Positions 42,888-51,734 of a stretch of DNA of 63,848 nucleotides are shown here, one piece after another (the first letter of the stretch is position 1; every line of letters starts with the position of its first letter). A program made the translations under genes and the position numbers. The stretch comes from an uncultured Ruminococcus sp. (lineage in GTDB: Bacteria; Bacillota; Clostridia; Oscillospirales; Ruminococcaceae), in the NCBI GenBank assembly GCA_900545345.1, contig UQYQ01000013.1, positions 1 to 63,848 of the forward strand, in the 5' to 3' direction. The notes under the pieces are model-generated. The model saw only the letters and a list, made by a program, of their open reading frames with translations, did not search any database and was not told the origin of the DNA.

Positions 42888-43561
42888 GGCAAATCCTCCT
42901 TTTTAATAAGTTTATAATTTTTATCTTCATCACAGGACATTAAAAACACATCAGATGTTTCAACATTATTTTTTGAAAGAATTTCATGTATGAATTTCAT
43001 GTCTAATCCTAAAAATTCAATAGCTCCGTGCATAACAACTCCGTCATCAATAAGAATTTGAGGCGGATTTTTTGATTGTCTGTAAAGTTCAATATCAGAC
43101 GGAGAAAGCGGTTGGTAATCTTTTTTCTGCATAACGCTTATTTTTCCTGTAGTTTCAACAATTGCATACTGCACTTCGCTTATATCAAAGATGTTATAAT
43201 CATGAAGACTTTCCATTAAATCATCGACAGAATATCTGAGTTTTTTCATTTGCTTCTGGTCAATAACTCCGTTTGAAATTATAACTTTCGGACTTCCCGA
43301 AACTATCTGTCTGAGTTTTCTTGAACGAAGTGTAAGTGTGGACATGATAACATCAAGACTTACCAGAGAAAGCATGGGAATAATTCCTGTTGCCATTGGG
43401 ATTGTTGTGTCTTCAATAGGGAGAGTAGCTATATTTGAAACAAGAATGGTTATTACAAGTTCCGAAGGCTGCAGCTCACCAATCTGTCTTTTTCCCATAA
43501 GGCGAATTGAAAAAATGACAAGGGCATATAAAATGATAGCTCTGAAAAAAACTATAAGCAA
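42884..43561 (-). CDS. YetF/DUF421-family membrane protein
   Basis: A 225-residue protein with about three N-terminal helices (residues 2-75) containing RLMGKRQIGELQPSELVITI, a hallmark of the YetF/YdfS/YrbG (DUF421) family. The C-terminal cytoplasmic or extracytoplasmic domain has SPKVIISNGVIDQKQMKK and LMESLHDYNIFDISEVQYA. Several members affect spore germination or coat properties. The neighbour on the other side is a germinant receptor operon, which supports a spore role but does not prove it. Confidence 0.85.
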   Translation of the reverse strand: MLIVFFRAIILYALVIFSIRLMGKRQIGELQPSELVITILVSNIATLPIEDTTIPMATGIIPMLSLVSLDVIMSTLTLRSRKLRQIVSGSPKVIISNGVIDQKQMKKLRYSVDDLMESLHDYNIFDISEVQYAIVETTGKISVMQKKDYQPLSPSDIELYRQSKNPPQILIDDGVVMHGAIEFLGLDMKFIHEILSKNNVETSDVFLMSCDEDKNYKLIKKEDLP

Positions 43562-43794
43562 TTTAAAATCACTCCTTGATTTATTTAATTTATCAGCACA
43601 ATTACGAATTAAAATTTACATTATTAAATATCTGAATTTTTATAGCATTGACACTATTAAATAACTTTTCCAGAGACGGCAAATAAATACATGAAGTATG
43701 CTTTAAATATAAAATTATAAACTGCGTATAAATTTTCAAAATGAACTAATATTAACTAATGAATATCTATTTGAACATGTGAGGAGGAAAGTTT

Positions 43795-45291
43795 GTGGAA
43801 AAGAAAACCGTTGTAAAGGTTAATGAGAATAACTATGAAACCGCACTGATTTCAAAAAGCTTAAAACAGGCTCTTTTGGATTTAAAAATAATATCGGGAA
43901 AAACTATGGACTTAAACATTATGGAAGTTGAAATTTCAGGTCATAAGTGTGCATTGGTATCAATCGAGGGAATGGCATCGACTTCTTCAATGGCAGAACT
44001 TGTTTTCAGGCCGCTGATGGAGTTTGATGTTAAAGGTTATGCAACAGAAGATGATATTTTTAAGTTTCTCACCAAACAAAGCTTGCTGGCGGCAGAAAGA
44101 AAAATTCTTTCGACATACGGTGAGGTTTTTCTCACATTATTTTCCGGGTTTGCAGTTATATTTATTGACGGCTGTGATAAATGTGTTTCATATGGCATAC
44201 AAGGTTTTGATAAGCGTTCTATTGATGAACCGACAAGTGACGGAAATATAAAGGGTTCTCATGAGGGTTTTGTTGAAGTTATAAGGACTAATATTTCTCT
44301 TGTCAGAAGAAGAATGAAAACCCCAAAACTGAGATTTGATATGCAGCAGATAGGAAAGGATAGCAAAACAGATGTCTGTGTTGCTTATATTACAGATAAA
44401 ACTCCTCAGGCAGTAATAGATAAGGTTAAGGAAAACTTGAACAAAATAGACCTTGATACTGTTTTAACAAGCGGATATATAGAGCCTTTTTTACAGGGAA
44501 AGCATAAAAGTATTTTTTCTAATGTGATTTCTACAGACAGACCGGACACTTTTTGTGCGAAACTTAATGAGGGCAGGGTTGGCATTTTAATTGACGGAGT
44601 TCCGTTCGCTCTGATTTGTCCGTCACTTTTCATTGAAAACTTTCAGACCATTGACGATTATGTATATAAGCCTTTTTATACAACTTATATCAGGTGGATA
44701 AAATATATTGCGTTCTTTTTGGCTATTGCTCTTCCGGGAATTTGTGTTGCTATTGCTACAAATCATCCCGAAATACTGACCCATAAGTTTTTAATGAATC
44801 TCGCTGCCAGTGAGGAAGTAACTCCGTACTCATTTTTCTTTGAAGCATTCATAATTACGATAATGTATGAGATTATGAGAGAAGCAGGAATAAGGCTTCC
44901 AAAGGCTGTCGGAGGAGCAGTATCTATAGTGGGTGCTTTAATCATAGGTGATGCGGCTGTTTCAAGCAGTTTAGTATCTGCACCACTTTTAATTATAATA
45001 GGTCTTACCGCGACAGCGTCATTTGTAATCCCGAATTTGAATTCACAGACATCAATAATGAGAATGGTTTTTATTCTGGCGGGAGGATTTGCAGGACTTT
45101 TCGGAATAACTCTTTGCTTTGCATTTATGGTAGTGAACATTTCAGCTCTTGAAAGTTATGGCGTGCCTTACAATGCACCGCTGTCACCGGTCACATTTAA
45201 AGCAATGAGAGATGTAGTGTCAAGACCGAGCTTTAAAAAGCTTGGAAAATCAAAAACAGTTGTTGAGGATTTAAACGGTACTAAAATTTAA
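43795..45291 (+). CDS. gerKA: Spore germinant receptor subunit A (GerKA/GerAA type)
   Basis: A 498-residue GerA-family protein. The large N-terminal soluble region (about 1-300) includes VEVIRTNISLVRRRMKTPKL and SVVIS-like elements; the C-terminal part (about 305-480) has about four to five helices with ITDKTPQAV before them and RLPKAVGGAVSIVGALIIGD in the membrane region. It forms the germinant receptor with B and C subunits in the spore inner membrane. GTG start after GAGGAGGAAAGTTT. The B subunit lies 191 bases downstream across a hairpin-rich insertion. Confidence 0.9.
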   Translation: MEKKTVVKVNENNYETALISKSLKQALLDLKIISGKTMDLNIMEVEISGHKCALVSIEGMASTSSMAELVFRPLMEFDVKGYATEDDIFKFLTKQSLLAAERKILSTYGEVFLTLFSGFAVIFIDGCDKCVSYGIQGFDKRSIDEPTSDGNIKGSHEGFVEVIRTNISLVRRRMKTPKLRFDMQQIGKDSKTDVCVAYITDKTPQAVIDKVKENLNKIDLDTVLTSGYIEPFLQGKHKSIFSNVISTDRPDTFCAKLNEGRVGILIDGVPFALICPSLFIENFQTIDDYVYKPFYTTYIRWIKYIAFFLAIALPGICVAIATNHPEILTHKFLMNLAASEEVTPYSFFFEAFIITIMYEIMREAGIRLPKAVGGAVSIVGALIIGDAAVSSSLVSAPLLIIIGLTATASFVIPNLNSQTSIMRMVFILAGGFAGLFGITLCFAFMVVNISALESYGVPYNAPLSPVTFKAMRDVVSRPSFKKLGKSKTVVEDLNGTKI

Positions 45292-45325
45292 AAGAAACGC
45301 TTAAAATCTGCAAAATTGGAGGAAT

Positions 45326-45470
45326 GCTTCGGGAACGAAGCGGTATATAGCGCGAAAAATACTTTTTCACGAATGTTTTTGAGCCTTTGCCGCAAAAAAG
45401 TATTGCGGCAATTCCGTTGTCGGAACCGACTCAAATTCCGTAGGAAGGAGAGCCTTTGCAAAGCAAAGGC
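45326..45470. repeat. Hairpin-rich element between gerKA and gerKB
   Basis: Four short stems occur in 145 bases: GCTTCG/CGAAGC (45326-45341), GAAAAA/TTTTTC within CG arms (45351-45371), TTGCCGCA/TGCGGCAA (45387-45411) and GCCTTTGC/GCAAAGGC (45452-45470). The GC content is higher than the flanks and no protein is encoded in a convincing way. Such dense hairpins are typical of short dispersed intergenic repeats, but no second copy is seen in this window. It interrupts a tri-gene operon. Confidence 0.5.
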
Positions 45471-45482
45471 ATGGTGATTAAT

Positions 45483-46541
45483 ATGAGAAAAATATCTTTT
45501 GGACAATTAATGATAATCCTTTTTATTTCAAGAATTTTTTATACAATGACATTTGTACCTTTTATGTATAACGATATTACTTCACAGATAATAGGTTTTT
45601 CCGTTACCACAGCACTCGAATGTCTGATGGTTATACCGGTTATTATTTTGTATAAAAAACATCCGGACAAAAACATATGCCAGGTGGCATATGAAAAGTC
45701 AAAAATTTTCGGTATATTAGTTTGTATAGCATTTGCGTTTGCGGCAATTTTAGTATTAAACCGTTTATTTAGATATTTTGGGTATTTTATGTTTGTTAAT
45801 TTCCCTGACCTTTTGCCGCCTTGGATTGTAGTATCTGCAATTGCTCTGGTATCGTTTTATGCTGCATTTCAGGGTATTGAAGCTATTGCAAGGAGCAGTG
45901 TTATAGGATTCGGATTTTTTGTACTTTCTTTTGTAATTGTATTGGTTGTGATTTTACCGAAAACATCATATTCTAATGTTATTTACACTTATCCGCAAAT
46001 AGATGATATATCACATGAAGTTTATTATGAGCTGTCAAAAAGCAGTGAACTGTTTCTCTTTCCGATTTTATATCCGTACGCTAAAGAAAAAGCGGGAAAA
46101 AGTATTTACGGAGCAATTGCATTAAAGCTGATTTTTGTTTATGTAATAACTTGTATTTGTATGCTGACATTAGGAAGTTATCTGAATATAAGTAAATTCC
46201 CGTTCTTTGATTTAGGCTCATATGCAGAAACATTTTTAATTGAAAGATTAGACGCATTTTTACTTCCGGCATGGATTTTACTTGCGTTTATTAAAGCGGC
46301 ACTGTTTATGTTCATCGGAAAAATTGCACTGTCTACGGGATTTAAAAACATTAAGTCGAATGTATTTTTAGGCATAATAGGTGTAATCAGTACAGGATTT
46401 TCTATAGTGTCGGTTTGGAAGCAAAATTGGAATGTCAATACATTTGATATATTCATCATTACTGTTTTGATATTTGCATTGGGTGTTATTCTTCCGCTTA
46501 TATACTGCTTTGGAAAGGGTGATAAAAATGAAACGAAGTAA
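45483..46541 (+). CDS. gerKB: Spore germinant receptor subunit B (GerKB type, AAT/APC permease fold)
   Basis: A 352-residue membrane protein with about ten helices from the N-terminus (ISFGQLMIILFISRIFYTMT). It resembles the GerB family, which is believed to bind germinants. TTG at 45456 is a possible alternative start, since AAGGAG precedes it, but it runs through the hairpin element; GGTGATTAATATG supports this ATG. The end overlaps gerKC by 14 bases. Contained phrases include LPPWIVVSAIALVSFYAAFQ and SSELFLFPILYPYAKEK. Confidence 0.87.
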   Translation: MRKISFGQLMIILFISRIFYTMTFVPFMYNDITSQIIGFSVTTALECLMVIPVIILYKKHPDKNICQVAYEKSKIFGILVCIAFAFAAILVLNRLFRYFGYFMFVNFPDLLPPWIVVSAIALVSFYAAFQGIEAIARSSVIGFGFFVLSFVIVLVVILPKTSYSNVIYTYPQIDDISHEVYYELSKSSELFLFPILYPYAKEKAGKSIYGAIALKLIFVYVITCICMLTLGSYLNISKFPFFDLGSYAETFLIERLDAFLLPAWILLAFIKAALFMFIGKIALSTGFKNIKSNVFLGIIGVISTGFSIVSVWKQNWNVNTFDIFIITVLIFALGVILPLIYCFGKGDKNETK

Positions 46542-47838
46542 GGCTGCATTAAAAAAAGTTATTGCTGTGATGATTTGTGTATTTTTCATTTTCAGCTTGT
46601 GCTCATGCGTTTCAAAAGGCAGATATAAAAAAAGAGATCTTGATGAGCTAATAATTGTTCATGCGATAGGGGTGGATAAAACAAAAAACGGTAAATTTGA
46701 AGTAACTATGCAAATTCTCTCACAGCAGGGTTCAGGTTCAATTACCCCTATAGACCCGTCGCAATCAAACAGTGCTACGGTTTCTCAGATTGCAGATACC
46801 ATACCTTCTGCTATAGAAAGATGCGAGACGGATTTGGGTAAAAAGGTGTTTTTAGGACATTCGGAATTAGTTCTGCTTGGTGAGAATATAGATGACTTAC
46901 GGCCGATAATGGAGTTCTTAATTAACAGCAGAGGAATTTCTCTGGGAGTTATTATGGCATATACTGATGTAACAGCCAAAGAAATTCTGGATATTAAAGT
47001 TACAAGCGGAACTTACTCCGCTGAAATTTTGAAAGAAATTTTTGAAGAGTCCGAGAAAAACGGAACAAGTACCGAGTGCGAGCTTATTAAACACATTGAT
47101 AATATGGAGAATACAAACGGTACAACTGTATTGCCGATAATCAAGAAAATAAAAGATAACAAAAAAACCTCAAATCAAAAAGAAAGTGAAAATGCCGATA
47201 AAGGAGAAAACTTCGGTGACAGCAGCAGTGATGATAAAACAAAATCAGGAAACGAAAAGCTTAGTGATGAAAGCGGAGGAGATTCTAAGTCTGACAGCAG
47301 TTCACAATCAGAAGGAGGGGGTTCAGGCGGAGGAGAAGGTTCACAGCAGAGCGAAGTGAACGCCTTTTATATTGACGGTGCGGTTATTGTAAAAAACAGA
47401 AAGCCAAAAGGTGTTATAACAAGAGATGAGGTAATAGGTTTATCATTTTTAAATAACGGCATTGCAGAGCAGACGATAAATGCAAAGCTAAATGATAATA
47501 TGACAGTGGTATGTGCGGGAAGCGTTAAAAAAGGTACAAATGTAGGTATAGATGGCGATAGAATTTCAATAGATGTCAAGCTCACCATTTCATATGAGTT
47601 TTATAAAACCTTATCAGATAAAGATAAAAAAGAAGCTGCGAAAAAGGCGACAGAGCATATTTATTCATTGTGCGGCAAGACGATAAATAAAGTACTGAAA
47701 AAAGAAAATGCAGATTTGTTTGAAATCCACTCACTTCTGAATCATAATGACTATAATTTGTACCGTGCATACAAGGAAAATACTGAGGAAATAATGAAAA
47801 AGGTTGATATAAGCGTTAATATTAATCCTCAAATATAG
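46528..47838 (+). CDS. gerKC: Spore germinant receptor subunit C (GerKC lipoprotein) with disordered insert
   Basis: A 436-residue lipoprotein. Signal and lipobox end in FSLCSC, and the body begins RDLDELIIVHAIGVDKTKNG, as in Ger(x)C proteins. From about residue 215 to 275 there is a Ser/Gly/Asp/Lys-rich disordered stretch (ESENADKGENFGDSSSDD and EGGGSGGGEGSQQ) that ordinary GerC proteins lack. Domain III follows (AFYIDGAVIVKNRKPKG to IHSLLNHNDYN). The upstream ATG 18 codons earlier lies within gerKB and is not chosen; GGAAAGGGTGATAAAA fits here. Confidence 0.88.
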   Translation: MKRSKAALKKVIAVMICVFFIFSLCSCVSKGRYKKRDLDELIIVHAIGVDKTKNGKFEVTMQILSQQGSGSITPIDPSQSNSATVSQIADTIPSAIERCETDLGKKVFLGHSELVLLGENIDDLRPIMEFLINSRGISLGVIMAYTDVTAKEILDIKVTSGTYSAEILKEIFEESEKNGTSTECELIKHIDNMENTNGTTVLPIIKKIKDNKKTSNQKESENADKGENFGDSSSDDKTKSGNEKLSDESGGDSKSDSSSQSEGGGSGGGEGSQQSEVNAFYIDGAVIVKNRKPKGVITRDEVIGLSFLNNGIAEQTINAKLNDNMTVVCAGSVKKGTNVGIDGDRISIDVKLTISYEFYKTLSDKDKKEAAKKATEHIYSLCGKTINKVLKKENADLFEIHSLLNHNDYNLYRAYKENTEEIMKKVDISVNINPQI

Positions 47839-47839
47839 T

Positions 47840-47868
47840 TTGCATTTTAATGTGAAATATGGTATACT
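47840..47868 (+). promoter_or_regulatory. Promoter of the Asp23/FakA-like operon
   Basis: TTGCAT and TATACT are separated by 17 bases, right after the gerKC stop. Confidence 0.65.
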
Positions 47869-47903
47869 TTTTTTATCTATTATGGTAAAGGGAGCTGTGC
47901 TAA

Positions 47904-48257
47904 GTGATTAAATTTGAAAATCATATAGGTGAGATTCATATTTCAAATAAATATCTGATTTCTCTTATCGGTAATACTGCGACAAGTTGTTTCGGTGTTG
48001 TGGGTATGAATACTTTCGGACCGAAGCAGAGAATAAGCTCGCTTTTTAAAAAAGGTGATTCATTGGAAAACGGTGTAATAATTCATCAAACTGATAATAA
48101 TGAGCTTATTATTGATTTGCATATAACCGTTTCATATGGAATAAATGTTTCGACAGTCGTAGAAAGCATTATGGAAAAAGTTCAGTATACCGTGGAAACA
48201 GAAAGCACGGTTAAGGTTGCAAAGATTAATGTTTTTGTCGATGAAATGCAATCTTAA
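47904..48257 (+). CDS. Asp23/Gls24-family protein (YloU-like)
   Basis: A 117-residue Asp23-family protein (YLISLIGNTATSCFGVVGMN, ending in KVAKINVFVDEMQ). The family is usual before the DAK2 gene yloV. Its function is linked to envelope or fatty acid handling in other Firmicutes but is not proven. GTG start with GGGAG upstream. It ends 18 bases before the DhaL-type gene. Confidence 0.85.
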   Translation: MIKFENHIGEIHISNKYLISLIGNTATSCFGVVGMNTFGPKQRISSLFKKGDSLENGVIIHQTDNNELIIDLHITVSYGINVSTVVESIMEKVQYTVETESTVKVAKINVFVDEMQS

Positions 48258-48275
48258 CATAAGGGGGACAGTTTA

Positions 48276-49913
48276 GTGATTAATGGTAAAACACTTAGAG
48301 ATGCTTTTATAAGCGGTGCAAACAGTATCGCTAATCAAAAAGCAGCTGTTGATGAGCTTAATGTATTCCCGGTTCCTGACGGTGATACGGGAACAAATAT
48401 GTCTATGACAATGAGCAACGCTCTTATTGCACTTGAGCGAATGCATGACGATGTTACGGTAAGCGAGGTCGCAGAACAAACAGCTTCTGCATTACTCAGA
48501 GGTGCAAGAGGAAACTCAGGGGTAATCTTATCTTTGATTTTCAGAGGGTTTTCAAAGGGCTTTAACGGAAAGAAAGAGGCGTCGGTTGAAGATTTCGTTT
48601 CAGCACTTGCACAAGGCGTTTCAGGAGCATATAAATCTATTATGAAACCGACTGAAGGCACAATTCTGACTGTTGCAAGACTTGCAAGCGAAAGAGCTGC
48701 TGCCGTTTCTGTTTCGGTTGATAATGAAGTATTACTTTGGGAAGAAGCCTGCAAAGCGGCAAGCGAAGCACTTGAAGATACACCGAATCTGCTCCCTGCA
48801 CTAAAAAAAGCAGGAGTAGTAGATGCAGGCGGCAAGGGCCTTTTAATAATATTTGAGGCAATGCTGGGTGTATTTAAAGGCGGGGATATAGTAAAAACAG
48901 ATGTACCGTCAGAAAAAAAGGCTGTTACAATTGATACATTTTCCTCAACAGTAGGGGATTACGATGAGGAAATAAACTTCACCTATTGCACGGAAATGCT
49001 TATCACAAAATCAGCTGACAGCAATGATTGTTCAAAGCTTAGAGCTTATTTAGAAACAATCGGTGACTGTGTTGTAGTGGTTGACGATGATGATATTATA
49101 AAGGTTCATGTTCATACAAATAATCCAGGTAAAGCTATTGAAAGAGCACTAAAATTCGGAACAATAAATCTTCCGAAGGTTGAAAATATGAAAATGCAGC
49201 ATGAACAGCGTATAATTGACGCAAAGGTTCCTGAAACCAAGCCTGTAAAGCCTGAAAAGGAATTCGGTTTTGTTGCGGTTGCCGCAGGTCACGGAGTTGA
49301 AACACTTTTTGAGGATGTTGGTGTTGACTGTATAGTAAGAGGCGGACAAACCATGAATCCGTCAACAGAAGATATTTTAGCGGCTATTAATAAGTGTCCT
49401 TCGGAAATTGTTTTTGTTTTACCTAACAATAAAAATATTATTATGTCAGCCGAACAAGCGGGCAAGCTTGCTGACAGAAAGGTTTGCGTTCTTCAGACAA
49501 GAACCATTCCGCAGGGTATGAGTGCAATGCTTGCTTTTGATGAGGACGCTGATTTTGAAACTAACAGACTTGAAATGACTCATGCACTTGAGCGTGTATC
49601 AACAGGTCAGATTACATTTGCTGCCCGTGACAGTGATTTCGAGGGTCACAAGATTAAGAAAAATGAGATTTTAGCACTTGATAACGGTAAGCTTTCTTTC
49701 GTTGATAAGGATATATCAAAGGCTGCATTTAAGCTAATCAAAAAGCTTGTTAAGGGGGATACTTCATATATCACTATAATTCAGGGAAGTGATGTTTCAG
49801 ATGAAGATGCCAATGCACTAAAAGAACAAGTTGAGAGTAAATATCAAAACGCAGAAGTTTTATTAGTTAACGGAGGACAGCCGGTTTATTATTACATTCT
49901 GTCTGCTGAATAA
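48276..49913 (+). CDS. fakA: DAK2-domain protein, FakA/YloV-type fatty acid kinase subunit
   Basis: A 545-residue protein. The N-terminal DhaL nucleotide-binding domain (about 1-200) has the motif FPVPDGDTGTNMSMTM and GARGNSGVILS. The middle links to a C-terminal DegV-like partner domain (about 310-545). In other Firmicutes FakA phosphorylates exogenous fatty acids held by FakB. No fakB is seen in the window. GTG start after AAGGGGGACAGTTTA. Confidence 0.85.
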   Translation: MINGKTLRDAFISGANSIANQKAAVDELNVFPVPDGDTGTNMSMTMSNALIALERMHDDVTVSEVAEQTASALLRGARGNSGVILSLIFRGFSKGFNGKKEASVEDFVSALAQGVSGAYKSIMKPTEGTILTVARLASERAAAVSVSVDNEVLLWEEACKAASEALEDTPNLLPALKKAGVVDAGGKGLLIIFEAMLGVFKGGDIVKTDVPSEKKAVTIDTFSSTVGDYDEEINFTYCTEMLITKSADSNDCSKLRAYLETIGDCVVVVDDDDIIKVHVHTNNPGKAIERALKFGTINLPKVENMKMQHEQRIIDAKVPETKPVKPEKEFGFVAVAAGHGVETLFEDVGVDCIVRGGQTMNPSTEDILAAINKCPSEIVFVLPNNKNIIMSAEQAGKLADRKVCVLQTRTIPQGMSAMLAFDEDADFETNRLEMTHALERVSTGQITFAARDSDFEGHKIKKNEILALDNGKLSFVDKDISKAAFKLIKKLVKGDTSYITIIQGSDVSDEDANALKEQVESKYQNAEVLLVNGGQPVYYYILSAE

Positions 49914-49936
49914 GAGAAAAGAGAGGTTTAAACGAT

Positions 49937-51364
49937 ATGACAAACAGCTATGAGAGTCCATTCTGTACAAGATACGCAAGTAAAGAAATGCAGTATATTT
50001 TTTCTGCCGATAAAAAGTTTTCAACATGGAGAAGGCTTTGGGTTGCTCTGGCAAGAGCTGAGATGAAGCTTGGTCTGCCTGTTACACAAGAACAGGTTGA
50101 CGAGCTTGAAGCCAATATTGATAATATAGATTATGAATGTGCAGCTGAGCGTGAAAAGCTTGTCCGTCATGATGTTATGGCACACGTTTATACATACGGA
50201 CAGGTTTGTCCTAATGCAAAGGGTATAATTCATTTAGGTGCAACATCCTGCTATGTTGGCGATAACACAGATGTTATAATAATGCGTGACGCACTGAATG
50301 TTGTTAAAAGAAAGCTTGTAAGCGTTATCGGTCAGCTTTCGGAATTTGCTGACAAGTATAAAGATTTGCCTTGCCTTGCCTATACACATCTTCAGCCGGC
50401 ACAGCTGACAACTGTCGGAAAGAGGGCGACACTTTGGTGTAATGAGCTTTTGATGGATTTAGAAGAAATCGATTTCAGATTAGCAAACTTAAAGCTTTTA
50501 GGCTCAAAGGGTACAACAGGTACTCAGGCGTCGTTTATGGAGCTTTTTGAGGGTGACATTGAAAAAGTTAAAAAGCTTGAAGATATGATTGCCGAAGAAA
50601 TGGGATTTGAGGGTGTAGTTCCTGTTTCGGGACAGACATACTCAAGAAAGGTTGATTCAGCTATTGTTTCAACACTTTCGGGAATTGCTCAAAGCTGTAT
50701 GAAGTTTTCTAATGATATAAGAATTCTTCAGAGCTTTAAAGAAATCGAAGAGCCGTTTGAAAAGAACCAGATAGGTTCATCGGCGATGGCATATAAGAGG
50801 AATCCTATGAGATGTGAGAGAATAACATCACTTTCAAGATATATAATTTCAGATATGCTGAACCCTGCATTCACTGCGGGAACACAGTGGTTTGAAAGAA
50901 CTCTTGACGACTCGGCAAATAAGAGAATTTCAGTCGCCGAGGCATTTTTAGGAATCGATTCTGTTCTTAATATTATGCTTAATGTAACAGACGGGCTGGT
51001 AGTTCATGATAAAATCATAAGAAAAAGAGTTATGGCTGAGCTTCCGTTTATGGCAACCGAAAACATAATGATGGATGCTGTTAAAAAGGGCGGAGACCGT
51101 CAGGAGCTTCATGAAAGAATTCGTGAGTATTCCATGAAGGCAGGCTCAAGAGTTAAGGACGAGGGTCTTGACAATAATTTGTGCGAGCTTATTTTGGACG
51201 ACCCTATGTTTATGATTTCAAAAGAAGAAATGGACAGCATCATGAAGCCTGAAAACTTTATTGGAAGAAGTGTTTCTCAGGTTGAAGAATTCATTGAAAA
51301 CTGTGTTAAACCTGTTCTAGAAGAAAACGATTTCAAGCATGAAAGCGTTGAAATTAATGTATAA
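49937..51364 (+). CDS. purB: Adenylosuccinate lyase
   Basis: A 475-residue member of the fumarase/aspartase superfamily that cleaves adenylosuccinate and SAICAR in purine synthesis. It has the superfamily signature GSSAMAYKRNPMRCER (about residues 274-289), THLQPAQLTTVGKR and HLGATSCYVGDN with the substrate loops. Length is typical of the longer clostridial/vertebrate-like type. The start has AGAGAGGTTTAAACGATATG. It follows fakA at short distance. Confidence 0.95.
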   Translation: MTNSYESPFCTRYASKEMQYIFSADKKFSTWRRLWVALARAEMKLGLPVTQEQVDELEANIDNIDYECAAEREKLVRHDVMAHVYTYGQVCPNAKGIIHLGATSCYVGDNTDVIIMRDALNVVKRKLVSVIGQLSEFADKYKDLPCLAYTHLQPAQLTTVGKRATLWCNELLMDLEEIDFRLANLKLLGSKGTTGTQASFMELFEGDIEKVKKLEDMIAEEMGFEGVVPVSGQTYSRKVDSAIVSTLSGIAQSCMKFSNDIRILQSFKEIEEPFEKNQIGSSAMAYKRNPMRCERITSLSRYIISDMLNPAFTAGTQWFERTLDDSANKRISVAEAFLGIDSVLNIMLNVTDGLVVHDKIIRKRVMAELPFMATENIMMDAVKKGGDRQELHERIREYSMKAGSRVKDEGLDNNLCELILDDPMFMISKEEMDSIMKPENFIGRSVSQVEEFIENCVKPVLEENDFKHESVEINV

Positions 51365-51394
51365 TTATTTTATAATTGAAAAGGAAAGACACTT

Positions 51395-51664
51395 ATGCCA
51401 AAGCAAAAAATAATTTATTTAATTGCCGGTATCGTTTGTTCAGCATTGACTGTGCTTATGATAGTTTTAGTGGCAACCGGTTGGGGAAGTGTTGCACTTG
51501 TTATCGGTCCGTTTGCTTTTGCGGCAGCATTCCTTGCCAGTGCAATATCTATCAAAACTCCTGAACAGAAAAAGAAGATAGATGAAAAAAACAAGCAGAA
51601 AAAAAGACTTGCCAGAAAAAAACAAGCAGAAGAAGAATATGTTTCTCCTTTTTTTAAGGACTAG
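51395..51664 (+). CDS. Small two-helix membrane protein
   Basis: An 89-residue protein with two N-terminal helices (about 5-28 and 31-50) and a basic tail rich in Lys, Gln and Glu (KKIDEKNKQKKRLARKK). It lies between purB and metY. Unknown family. AAAAGGAAAGACACTTATG precedes the start. Confidence 0.7.
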   Translation: MPKQKIIYLIAGIVCSALTVLMIVLVATGWGSVALVIGPFAFAAAFLASAISIKTPEQKKKIDEKNKQKKRLARKKQAEEEYVSPFFKD

Positions 51665-51734
51665 GACTAGTCTGAAAGGTTTAGGAATTTTGGCATAGTG
51701 TTTTATATATAAGACATGAAAGGAAATGATATAA

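Noticed and set aside
45288..45506. 72-codon minus-strand frame across the hairpin element
   Set aside because: It overlaps gerKB, has no start site, and its Arg/Phe/Leu-rich translation is what hairpin repeats produce.
51665..51734. SAM riboswitch or T-box before metY
   Set aside because: The gap is only 70 bases and contains no T-box core or SAM-type stems.
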